Assembly: GCA_013331575.1 (NCBI GenBank)
Contig: DUGD01000016.1
Location: 6,564-11,749 of the forward strand
Direction of reading: 5' to 3'
From: Candidatus Woesearchaeota archaeon
GTDB taxonomy: Archaea; Nanobdellota; Nanobdellia; Woesearchaeales; UBA525
Length of the DNA stretch: 5,186 bases
The notes under the pieces are model-generated. The model worked only from the letters and a program-made list of their open reading frames with translations, did no database searches and was not told where the DNA came from. Position numbers and translations under genes: made by a program. Positions 1 through 5,186 of the stretch are shown here, piece by piece (the first letter of the stretch is position 1; each line of letters begins with the position of its first letter).

Positions 1-728
1 GACCTGTGATACGGACGTATTTCGATCGGTTGTACGGCCGCAACCGCCATCTCCTCGGCAACCTGTTCTTCGAAGAGGAGCACGGCGAGTACCACACCGA
101 AGGCCAAGTGCAAGAGCACCTATCATATCGCTTAGGTGAGCTTCGCATAGCGTTCTCGCCCGAGGTCTTCATCCAGGCGAACACCGGAACGAACAGCGTC
201 CTCGTCGAGCGCGCCATCGACATGATCCTCGCGACATCCGATGAGACAGTCCCCAACGCTATCATCGATCTCTATTGCGGCATAGGGAATTTCTCGCTAC
301 CGCTCGCGCTGCACGCCAAGCAGGTCGTTGGTGTGGAGGGCAACGCTCGCGCTATCGATTTCGCACGTGTGAACGCGGTCACAAACAACATCGTGAACGC
401 GCGTTTCTTCTCGATGAGCGTCGAGGAATACCTGCATCAGCACACGGCGAGGGTGCGAAGCGGGAAATACGACGACGACCATCCGGCGGCGACGCACATC
501 ATCATCGATCCGCCGCGCACCGGCTGCACGCCGCCCGTGCTCCAAGGCATGCTCGCGTCAGGGGTCCCCAACATCATCTATGTCTCATGCGACCCGCCGA
601 CCCTCGCGGCCGATCTCATCGTGTTGAGCGAAAAATACGTCGTGAAGGACATCGTCGGAGTGGATATGTTCCCTGACACTGGGCATCTCGAGACAATCGT
701 CTTGCTTGGAAAGAAAGTAAATGAATGA
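1..728 (+). CDS. TrmA/RumA-family RNA (uracil-5-)-methyltransferase, C-terminal part (5' truncated by window edge)
   Basis: This is an S-adenosylmethionine-dependent enzyme that makes 5-methyluridine in tRNA or 23S rRNA. About 240 C-terminal residues are visible; family members usually have over 400, and the frame stays open to the left edge, so the GTG at 6 is probably an internal Val codon. Counting from that codon, FSPEVFIQANTGTN (50-63) leads into the Rossmann methyltransferase domain. The SAM-binding motif is DLYCGIGNFSL (88-98), followed by VVGVEGN (107-113) and DPPRTG (168-173). The catalytic nucleophile is Cys195 in SCDPPTLAAD, and the probable general base is Glu229 in GHLET near the C-terminus. 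Family assignment is firm. Whether the target is tRNA U54 or a 23S rRNA position cannot be decided, because archaeal and bacterial paralogues differ in substrate and the N-terminal TRAM and Fe-S regions lie outside the window. A dihydrouridine synthase follows on the same strand. Confidence 0.93.
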   Translation, partial: PVIRTYFDRLYGRNRHLLGNLFFEEEHGEYHTEGQVQEHLSYRLGELRIAFSPEVFIQANTGTNSVLVERAIDMILATSDETVPNAIIDLYCGIGNFSLPLALHAKQVVGVEGNARAIDFARVNAVTNNIVNARFFSMSVEEYLHQHTARVRSGKYDDDHPAATHIIIDPPRTGCTPPVLQGMLASGVPNIIYVSCDPPTLAADLIVLSEKYVVKDIVGVDMFPDTGHLETIVLLGKKVNE

Positions 729-825
729 AGACTACACCTCGATTGCGATATATGCCCGCGCGAAGTATCGAGCTACCCAAACCAGCGGTTGTTTTAAAGC
801 CCTGCGGCACACCAGGACATCATGA
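721..825 (+). CDS. Possible 34-residue bridging small ORF between the methyltransferase and dihydrouridine synthase genes
   Basis: An ATG at 721 opens a 34-codon frame that ends at TGA 823-825. The start overlaps the methyltransferase stop within ATGAATGA (8 nt shared), and its stop overlaps the synthase ATG within ATGA (4 nt shared). It therefore fills the gap exactly, as translationally coupled genes do. The peptide begins MNEDYTSIAIYARAKYRA and ends in a basic, Thr-rich tail (KALRHTRTS); it has one Cys and no membrane segment. No family is recognised. A weak GGA at 708-710 is the only ribosome-binding candidate. Third-position GC is near 56 percent by hand count, no clear sign of coding. 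Against it, a putative TATA box for the next gene lies inside the frame, and a short frame like this can occur by chance. Treated as a hypothesis. Confidence 0.25.
   Translation: MNEDYTSIAIYARAKYRATQTSGCFKALRHTRTS
792..799 (+). promoter_or_regulatory. Putative archaeal TATA box of a leaderless dihydrouridine synthase mRNA
   Basis: TTTTAAAG lies with exactly 22 nt between its last base and the ATG at 822, so its centre is about 26.5 nt upstream of the A of ATG. This matches the usual archaeal TATA-to-transcription-start distance and implies a leaderless transcript beginning at or next to the start codon. No convincing Shine-Dalgarno sequence precedes the ATG (only AGGACATC). The same geometry recurs upstream of 5049 on the other strand. 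No clear BRE element is visible just upstream, so this is an inference from position and base composition. Confidence 0.45.
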
Positions 826-1790
826 GCACGCCATTCACCATCGGCACCTTAACACTCCAGAGCAAATATCTCCTCGCTCCGATGGAGGGTGTCTCCGACG
901 TGGGGTTCCGCAGGCTATGCTTCCAGAACGGCGCAGGCATCACGTGGACCGAGATGGTCCGCGCGAGCGGCATCGTGCGTCGCAACAAGGCGACGCTCGA
1001 CCTCATCGACACATTCGACTCAGGCACTCCAACGGGGATACAGCTCTTCGCGGTGAACGAACGCGAGCTCGCCGTGGCGCTCTACAACCTCGACCAGCTC
1101 GCAAACTCGACGCACCCGCACTTCAAGAATATCGTCGCGGTCGATTTGAACTTCGGCTGCCCGAGCCCTGACATCATCCGTACCGGCGCGGGACCGGCGC
1201 TTCTCAAGCGCGTGAACAAGATGAATATCATGTTCGACAAGCTCGCCCATTGGCGGAAGACGACGACGCTCCCCATCGGCGCGATAGGCGCGAAGATACG
1301 TCTCGGGCTCAACCAGCAAGAGCAGGACCATAAAATCTACCTTCGACTCGTGGAGCCGGCGTGCAAGCACCTCGACTATTTTATTGTTCACGCCAGGAAC
1401 GCGAAGCAGAAAAGCAGCGATCCCGTTTCGTGGAACGCGATAAAGGAGGTGAAGGACCTCGCGATACGGCAACCGCGCACCATCCCTATCATCGGCAACG
1501 GCAATGTGTTCAGCGCAATAGATGCCGAGCGCATGACCTCCCAGACTGGTTGCGACGGCATCATGATCGCGCGCGCAGCGATAGCGAACCCGTGGGTCTT
1601 CAGGGAGCTCACAGGACACGGCGACGCCAAACCCACGGCGATCGAGATCGCCCGCGCGAAAGAGGAGTACATGGCAATCGCGCAGGCGTACACGACGAAG
1701 CAGAAATATCTAGACTTCCACAAGGAAGGGTTCTCCCGAATGTTGAGCGGAATACAGCAATCCGTGCCGAAAAGCGAGAATATGCAGTGA
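822..1790 (+). CDS. dus: tRNA-dihydrouridine synthase (Dus family, archaeal-like)
   Basis: This FMN-dependent enzyme reduces uridine to dihydrouridine in tRNA using NAD(P)H. The protein has 322 residues, normal for the family. The TIM-barrel domain opens with LLAPMEGVSDVGFRRLC (17-33), the flavin-binding start. TEMV (43-46) and GIQLFA (72-77) follow. DLNFGCPSP (108-116) carries the catalytic Cys113, then GAGPALLK (122-129). AKIRLG (157-162) supplies the conserved Lys158, VHARNAKQ (189-196) the conserved His190, and IIGNGNVFS (223-231) with GIMIARAAIANPWVF (246-260) the FMN phosphate site. A helical RNA-binding domain follows from about 265. TEMV, GIQLF and GAGPALLK look closer to archaeal Dus than to bacterial DusB or DusC, though no search was run. 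The ATG at 822 gives the usual short lead-in before the LAPM motif, and the TATA-like box upstream supports it. The gene ends in two consecutive TGA codons. The position modified in tRNA cannot be predicted. Confidence 0.95.
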   Translation: MSTPFTIGTLTLQSKYLLAPMEGVSDVGFRRLCFQNGAGITWTEMVRASGIVRRNKATLDLIDTFDSGTPTGIQLFAVNERELAVALYNLDQLANSTHPHFKNIVAVDLNFGCPSPDIIRTGAGPALLKRVNKMNIMFDKLAHWRKTTTLPIGAIGAKIRLGLNQQEQDHKIYLRLVEPACKHLDYFIVHARNAKQKSSDPVSWNAIKEVKDLAIRQPRTIPIIGNGNVFSAIDAERMTSQTGCDGIMIARAAIANPWVFRELTGHGDAKPTAIEIARAKEEYMAIAQAYTTKQKYLDFHKEGFSRMLSGIQQSVPKSENMQ

Positions 1791-1880
1791 TGAGTGATTG
1801 AGACCCATAATCCGAGTCAGGCATTCTATACCTACAACTCGAGGACTGCGGAGCATCTGCTGCGCTTCGCAGGTCTGTCT

Positions 1881-1923
1881 CGCCGCTCGCAAGATTTTTC
1901 CTAATGGAAAAATACTCGCGGCG
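1881..1923. terminator. Hairpin, candidate bidirectional terminator between convergent genes
   Basis: An inner 8-bp stem, ATTTTTCC (1894-1901) with GGAAAAAT (1906-1913), closes on the loop TAAT. An outer 6-bp stem, CGCCGC (1881-1886) with GCGGCG (1918-1923), is separated from it by a 7/4-nt internal loop. Each strand carries a T5 run in the first-transcribed arm of the inner stem rather than after the hairpin. It is therefore not a textbook Rho-independent terminator, but T5 tracts can promote archaeal termination. Its place between converging genes supports a termination or insulation role. Confidence 0.45.
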
Positions 1924-1950
1924 CGGGTTTGCTCCAAGGCAGTCCGTACA

Positions 1951-1967
1951 GCTTAAAGAAAAGAAAT
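1951..1967 (-). terminator. T-rich tract downstream of the transporter gene, candidate archaeal-type terminator
   Basis: Read on the minus strand, positions 1967 to 1951 give ATTTCTTTTCTTTAAG, starting about 18 nt after the transporter stop codon. Short T-rich tracts just past a stop codon are the usual intrinsic termination signal in archaea. No strong hairpin directly precedes it. This would end the receiver-mutY-transporter transcript before it runs into dus. Confidence 0.4.
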
Positions 1968-1985
1968 ATCCATGATTGCATCAAC

Positions 1986-3698
1986 TCATCGTTTGAGCCG
2001 TTTGAGATATTCCTTCGTGTCCTCTGCGTCCTCTTGCATCTCCAGCTGTTTCATCTTGGACGGTTTCTTCGTATTGAGCTCTTCACGCATCTCCCGGGAG
2101 ATATCTTTCGATGATTTCATAACGGTGGCACCCGCAAGTCTCCGATTCTCCACTGACGGTTCATAGACGATGCCGTGGTGCGGGCGTATGGAGACGAAAC
2201 GCTTGAAGAGACGGTCTTTCACAGGCACTTCTATGATGCGCAGCTCCTTGAGGCTCTTGTAGAAGAACGCTATGGCGAGCATACGCAGCGCGGCGCTAAT
2301 GAAGAACACGACCTTGAAGCCGGCGGGGTTCGTCTTGTCGAACATCCCGAGGAGCGCGCTGCCGAGCATAGCGCCCACGAACACCGCAAGCTGTATCATG
2401 AGCGTGTACTCCGCGAGTTCGCGCGTGCGGTTCTTCCGCTCCGTGGCATCGAAAAGGTATGTGCTCACGCTCAGGTTGAATCCTGCCCACACGACACCGC
2501 TGAACACCTCTACCATGAGGAGAAGCAACACTGAATCCGTGAAACCCCAAAATAGCGGCACGAAAGGAATGAGGAATCCGCAGGCGACGAGGACATTGCG
2601 GCTTCCCAGTTTGTCAACATAATGACCCCAGACGAGCATCATCACGAACGAGCTGATAGCGCTCGCGCAAGCGAGCAGTGTGAACGTGAAATAATCGAAC
2701 CCTAAGATAGAGAGCTGGTACACCGCGAAGAACGGCGCTGCGATATAGACCGCGATGTTGAAGAACATGAGGAAGATGGTGAATCGCCCGAGTTGGGTCC
2801 TGTCGGCGTGCATGATGAAATCGACCGGATTCGGCGCGGCATCATCGAGTCCTCCCTCGGGCGGATCATCCATCTTGCTGAGATAGTACGCGCTCATGAG
2901 GCGGAAGACGCATGCGAGCGCGAAGAGGATGCCGAACGCCCCTAAAGGATGGGATACTTTCAGCGTGGTGAGTATCCATCCTGCGAAAATGGTCGAGATG
3001 AACGCTGTCAGGCCGGTGAACATGTTGCGTCGGCCGAAGAATTTTCCTCGCTCATCCTCTTCGATGATGTCGCCCATCCAACTGTTCCATACCGGCCCGA
3101 TGAGCATGCCGAATACGGTGTTGAGCGTGATGAAGAGGACCAGCCACGGCCCCGGATTATGCAGTGCGGGCGCGTACAGGAGCGGGAGCCACATGAGCGC
3201 TTGGAGCACCGCGAAGAAGACGATGTGCTTCTTGCGCGTGGCGAACATCTTGCGGAAGATGGTGACAAGAAGTTGTACGACCGCTCCAATGAGGCTCGGC
3301 AGTGTGGCGATCATCCCTATCACGAAGTTGCTCACTCCCAAAGCGACCGCGAATGCGCTCACGAAGTTGCTTGTGAGGCCGATAGTGATGCTGTTGAGGC
3401 TGCCTTCCAGGATGCTGAGAGTCTTGCTCCTATCCCGGAAGTTAGAGGATAGAGGGGCTTCGCTCGGAGACTGGGCGGGCGATGGCGATTCAGAAGCGTT
3501 AGACGACTTGTTGTCAGGCCCGGGAGCGTTGCGTTTGCGCCGTATGCGCTGTTGTGCGCGCGGCATCATTGTAGGAGACTGCGGGGATGATTTTCCCGAC
3601 GAAGATTGTGATGGGGTGGGTTTGGCGGCGGCCCTCATACGGATGGCGCGCGGTTGCTTCTCGAGCGGCAATCCTCTTGGTATGATCGGTTGTGCCAT
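1986..3698 (-). CDS. Major facilitator superfamily (MFS) transporter with long polar N- and C-terminal tails
   Basis: This is a predicted 12-helix cytoplasmic-membrane secondary transporter of 570 residues; its substrate is unknown. Approximate helices: 105-125, 126-147, 159-177, 184-206, 227-246, 250-273, 303-323, 332-357, 368-388, 389-413, 428-452 and 460-480. The loop between helices 2 and 3 has RKMFATRKKH. The MFS motif A equivalent between helices 8 and 9 is WGHYVDKLGSRN (357-368). GDIIEEDERGKFFGRRN (209-225) lies between helices 4 and 5 and resembles a motif I know from poorly characterised archaeal MFS proteins. Two features are odd: a roughly 90-residue Ser/Pro/Arg/Lys-rich N-terminal tail with no signal peptide, and a charged tail from about 481 to 570 ending in basic residues. 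The ATG at 3698 is chosen; a TTG at 3710 would add four residues (MVPT) and an in-frame TAA lies at 3717-3719. The gene starts 65 nt after mutY ends, probably in the same transcript. A TATA-like ACTATAAC at 3716-3723 lies only 17 nt before the ATG, so an own promoter is doubtful. Confidence 0.9.
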   Translation of the reverse strand: MAQPIIPRGLPLEKQPRAIRMRAAAKPTPSQSSSGKSSPQSPTMMPRAQQRIRRKRNAPGPDNKSSNASESPSPAQSPSEAPLSSNFRDRSKTLSILEGSLNSITIGLTSNFVSAFAVALGVSNFVIGMIATLPSLIGAVVQLLVTIFRKMFATRKKHIVFFAVLQALMWLPLLYAPALHNPGPWLVLFITLNTVFGMLIGPVWNSWMGDIIEEDERGKFFGRRNMFTGLTAFISTIFAGWILTTLKVSHPLGAFGILFALACVFRLMSAYYLSKMDDPPEGGLDDAAPNPVDFIMHADRTQLGRFTIFLMFFNIAVYIAAPFFAVYQLSILGFDYFTFTLLACASAISSFVMMLVWGHYVDKLGSRNVLVACGFLIPFVPLFWGFTDSVLLLLMVEVFSGVVWAGFNLSVSTYLFDATERKNRTRELAEYTLMIQLAVFVGAMLGSALLGMFDKTNPAGFKVVFFISAALRMLAIAFFYKSLKELRIIEVPVKDRLFKRFVSIRPHHGIVYEPSVENRRLAGATVMKSSKDISREMREELNTKKPSKMKQLEMQEDAEDTKEYLKRLKR

Positions 3699-3763
3699 GG
3701 TAGGTACCAACTGATGTTATAGTCGTTGACGTGTGAGGGGTGCGATGCGTCTATCGACGGTGT

Positions 3764-4690
3764 TCATCCATCGTTCCGGAGTATGACGCGCATCCCTCGC
3801 AGTTTGATAAGCCGCTCGCGTTCCATCGCAGCGATCGCTTCCTGCAGCAACTCCTTGTCTGCGCTTTTTATGCTTTGCAGTTCTTGCACGGTTTTCGGCC
3901 CTTGCAGGAGCGCCCTGAGCACTTGTCCCCGGTGCCATCGCACGCTACCAGAGAATCTCGATTGCGGCGCCGACGCGTCGTTCTCATCGCCCCGTGCACC
4001 CTTGCTCGCGCATATACCGCGCAATCCGCACGATGCGCAACCAGGATTCTTCGCGGTGCACACTGTGCTGCCGAAATCCATGAGCGCGCTATGCCATTCG
4101 TGCGGTGATCGGCTCGCAGTCACGAGTCGCAGTGCGGCTTCGGCTATCTCGTCATGCGATACGCCGCGCTTCGCATCCCATCCTATGCGGGCAATGACTC
4201 GTTGTATGTTCACATCCACACAGGGCGCGGGCGAGTCATACGCGAAACCCATGATCGCGCCTGCGGTGTACGGACCGATGCCGGGGAGCTTGCGCAATCC
4301 TTCGTAGTCGCGTGGGATCCTGCCGCCATACTCGTCGCGCACCAGTTTCGCGAGCGCGTGCAATCGTACTGCGCGATTGTTGTAGCCAAGTCCTTGCCAG
4401 CGACGCAGCACGGCGGTTCTCTCTGCGTCGGCGAGCGATTGTATCGTCGGGAAATCGGCGATGAACGCTGCATATTTCGGTATGACGCGGGACACCTGCG
4501 TCTGTTGGAGCATGAGTTCGGAGACGAGCACTCGGTAGGGGTCTCTCGTGGTGCGCCAAGGCAGTCCTTGACGGCCGTTTATTGAGTACCACGAGAGTAT
4601 CATCTTTTGCGCGCGTGACAATCGTCGTATTGGTGTCGATATCATGATGTCACCGCGTGCCGATCGTCGCGGTGCTTCGCGGCAGTTCAT
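3764..4690 (-). CDS. mutY: MutY-type adenine DNA glycosylase without a NUDIX-like C-terminal domain
   Basis: This base-excision repair enzyme removes adenine mispaired with 8-oxoguanine or guanine. Residues below count from the start at 4690 (308 aa). LPWR (43-46) and LVSELMLQQTQVSRVIPKY (55-73) contain the MutY-specific catalytic Glu58. The helix-hairpin-helix is LPGIGPYTAGAI (135-146); Tyr141 replaces the lyase Lys of endonuclease III, as expected for MutY. The catalytic Asp is Asp159 in CVDVNIQRV. The [4Fe-4S] ligands Cys211, 218, 221 and 227 have canonical C-x6-C-x2-C-x5-C spacing. Instead of the NUDIX-like 8-oxoG reader, residues 246-308 look like a small winged-helix domain, as in some actinobacterial and candidate-phylum MutY proteins. 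The 4690 start overlaps the previous stop (ATGA), but an ATG at 4645 has GGTGA 4 nt upstream and gives a more typical N-terminus (MISTPIRR). Translation may well begin there, giving 293 residues. Confidence 0.93.
   Translation of the reverse strand: MNCREAPRRSARGDIMISTPIRRLSRAQKMILSWYSINGRQGLPWRTTRDPYRVLVSELMLQQTQVSRVIPKYAAFIADFPTIQSLADAERTAVLRRWQGLGYNNRAVRLHALAKLVRDEYGGRIPRDYEGLRKLPGIGPYTAGAIMGFAYDSPAPCVDVNIQRVIARIGWDAKRGVSHDEIAEAALRLVTASRSPHEWHSALMDFGSTVCTAKNPGCASCGLRGICASKGARGDENDASAPQSRFSGSVRWHRGQVLRALLQGPKTVQELQSIKSADKELLQEAIAAMERERLIKLRGMRVILRNDG
4650..4654 (-). promoter_or_regulatory. Shine-Dalgarno-like GGTGA that may set the mutY start at 4645
   Basis: On the minus strand, GGTGA is followed by CATC and then ATG at 4645-4643. 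GGTGA complements the 3' end of 16S rRNA and is common in archaeal operons. No comparable site precedes the overlapping ATG at 4690. It therefore argues for internal initiation at 4645, which removes the Arg-rich 15-residue extension. Confidence 0.4.
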
Positions 4691-5049
4691 GGAGCGTACG
4701 GTCGCAGCCGTTGCTGCAATTGCTCGAAGAATTCGGTCCTGCAGTAGACGGTCGCGCCGAATGTGTTCGCGATGGCGCGCAGCTCGTCGTTCATGTACGG
4801 CCCGAACGCGACCACATTCACACCGAATTCACGTAGTGTGGTGAGCGCGTGCGGGTGCTCGAGGTCTAGGAGGACCATCGTGGGTCTTGCGGCGCGGGTG
4901 TCGGTGAGTGAATCGCAGAAGCGGTGTTCTATGGTGTCTCGGCACCCGACGTTGCGTAGTGCATCCTCTATCTTCTTCCGGAAGAATCCTTCCGCCACCA
5001 GGCTCACCACGCGTGTTGAGCGCAATGCGCTGCTCTCTTCGCCACCCAT
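4687..5049 (-). CDS. Small receiver-like (pseudo-response-regulator) domain protein
   Basis: This 120-residue protein looks like a stand-alone CheY/receiver-type alpha-beta fold with no output domain. Predicted strand 1 is RVVSLVAEG (13-21), followed by a helix FFRKKIEDALRNVG (22-35). Strand 3 is TMVLLDLEHP (57-66), with Asp62 at the phosphoacceptor position. Strand 4 is VNVVAFGPYMNDE (77-89) and strand 5 is ATVYCRTEFF (99-108). The acidic pair that normally binds Mg2+ after strand 1 is replaced by Ala-Glu-Gly, and Arg104 stands where receivers have the conserved Lys. Phosphorylation is therefore doubtful. The pattern resembles degenerate receivers with a V-x-F/G-x-H/Y-x-D/N strand 4. The start at 5049 is chosen because a TATA-like box lies 22 nt upstream and because residue 13 begins the fold. 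Other ATGs at 5112 (with AAGGA close by) and 5154 are possible, and the frame stays open to the window edge. The gene heads a probable operon with mutY. Confidence 0.65.
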   Translation of the reverse strand: MGGEESSALRSTRVVSLVAEGFFRKKIEDALRNVGCRDTIEHRFCDSLTDTRAARPTMVLLDLEHPHALTTLREFGVNVVAFGPYMNDELRAIANTFGATVYCRTEFFEQLQQRLRPYAP

Positions 5050-5071
5050 GCGGCGGGGTTGACGATTCGGG

Positions 5072-5079
5072 TTTATTAA
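5072..5079 (-). promoter_or_regulatory. Putative TATA box for the receiver-mutY-transporter operon
   Basis: TTAATAAA on the minus strand ends exactly 22 nt before the ATG at 5049, centring it about 26.5 nt upstream. This equals the spacing at dus and suggests a leaderless mRNA. If the organism is bacterial, the nearby TATGAT (5089-5084) could instead be a -10 element, but no good -35 was found. The stretch between the box and the ATG has no Shine-Dalgarno sequence, consistent with leaderless translation. Confidence 0.45.
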
Positions 5080-5186
5080 GGTATCATATGACTGTGTCGT
5101 TAGGAAACACATCGTTCCTTGCGTGCGATCCTCTTGTTTGTTGTGGCGGCGCATGTATGACAGCAGTCCAAGTACGACTGCCGTCG

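Larger units (their letters stand above)
1791..1985. other. Convergent intergenic spacer between the dus and transporter genes
   Basis: This 195-nt spacer separates the two convergent gene blocks. It holds a second in-frame TGA directly after the dus stop, a small hairpin with arms CTGCG/CGCAG (1860-1864 and 1868-1872) and a 3-nt loop, the larger hairpin at 1881-1923, and a T-rich minus-strand tract at 1951-1967. It also contains a GTG-started frame from 1794 to the TAA at 1902-1904 (36 codons), in the same frame as dus. This frame has no recognised family and I do not call it a gene. No tRNA, CRISPR repeat or insertion-sequence end was seen. Confidence 0.6.

Noticed and set aside
725..1171. 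148-codon plus-strand frame starting with an ATG overlapping the methyltransferase stop
   Set aside because: Most of it overlaps dus in another frame and the translation is Arg/His/Pro-rich; the competing 721-825 frame fits the gap better.
1020..1619. 199-codon minus-strand open frame opposite dus
   Set aside because: Antisense to well-conserved dus motifs; the translation is rich in Arg, Val and Glu with no recognisable family, as expected from a codon-bias shadow.
2896..3714. 272-codon plus-strand open frame opposite the transporter gene
   Set aside because: It lies wholly antisense to a clear MFS protein, its translation shows no domain, and its Arg/Met/Ser-rich composition is what the reverse complement of hydrophobic codons gives in GC-rich DNA.
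3716..3744. Bacterial-type promoter before the transporter (TATAAC as -10)
   Set aside because: No -35-like hexamer stands at a suitable distance, and as an archaeal TATA box it is only 17 nt from the ATG, too close for a leaderless start. Read-through from mutY is simpler.
1935..4567. Shared 12-mer CCAAGGCAGTCC near 1935 and 4556
   Set aside because: One 12-base match is expected by chance in a window of this size, and the flanks do not match, so it is not evidence of a repeat.
1..5186. Defence island, toxin-antitoxin, prophage, transposon or CRISPR signals
   Set aside because: All substantial reading frames are explained by RNA modification, DNA repair, a receiver-like protein and a transporter. 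No inverted terminal repeats, transposase motifs or spaced direct repeats were seen.

Overview
The window holds five protein genes in two convergent blocks. By eye the sequence is moderately GC-rich and densely coding, with genes separated by short gaps or small overlaps. The best lineage guess is an uncultivated archaeon, possibly of the small-genome DPANN type. The main reason is that two genes (the dihydrouridine synthase at 822 and the receiver-like gene at 5049) each have an AT-rich octamer exactly 22 nt before the ATG. This is where an archaeal TATA box sits on a leaderless mRNA. The archaeal-looking dihydrouridine synthase motifs and a GGTGA ribosome-binding site before mutY fit the same picture. 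A candidate-phylum bacterium is not excluded, because the mutY and receiver-like genes also have bacterial relatives.

Plus strand, 1-1790: the C-terminal part of a TrmA/RumA-type uracil-5 methyltransferase (truncated by the window edge), then a tRNA-dihydrouridine synthase. Both modify uridines in structured RNA, so this is a small RNA-modification block. The 93-nt gap between them contains an unreported-looking 34-codon ORF (721-825) that overlaps both neighbours at stop/start junctions, and also the putative TATA box of the synthase gene.

The convergent spacer, 1791-1985, carries a GC/AT hairpin able to act on both strands, a T-rich tract just after the transporter stop on the minus strand, and a short uncertain ORF directly behind the double stop of the synthase gene.

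Minus strand, 5049 down to 1986: a small receiver-like (pseudo-response-regulator) protein, then a MutY-type adenine DNA glycosylase whose longest ORF overlaps the previous stop by ATGA, then a 12-helix major facilitator superfamily transporter with long polar tails. The three probably form one transcription unit read from a promoter near 5075. The glycosylase acts in oxidative-damage base excision repair. The receiver-like protein has no evident partner, and the transporter substrate cannot be read from sequence.

No mobile element, CRISPR array, tRNA or rRNA was seen. The window reads mostly as housekeeping sequence. The points worth checking are the bridging small ORF, the matching leaderless promoter geometry, the pairing of a degenerate receiver with mutY, and the unusual tails of the transporter.
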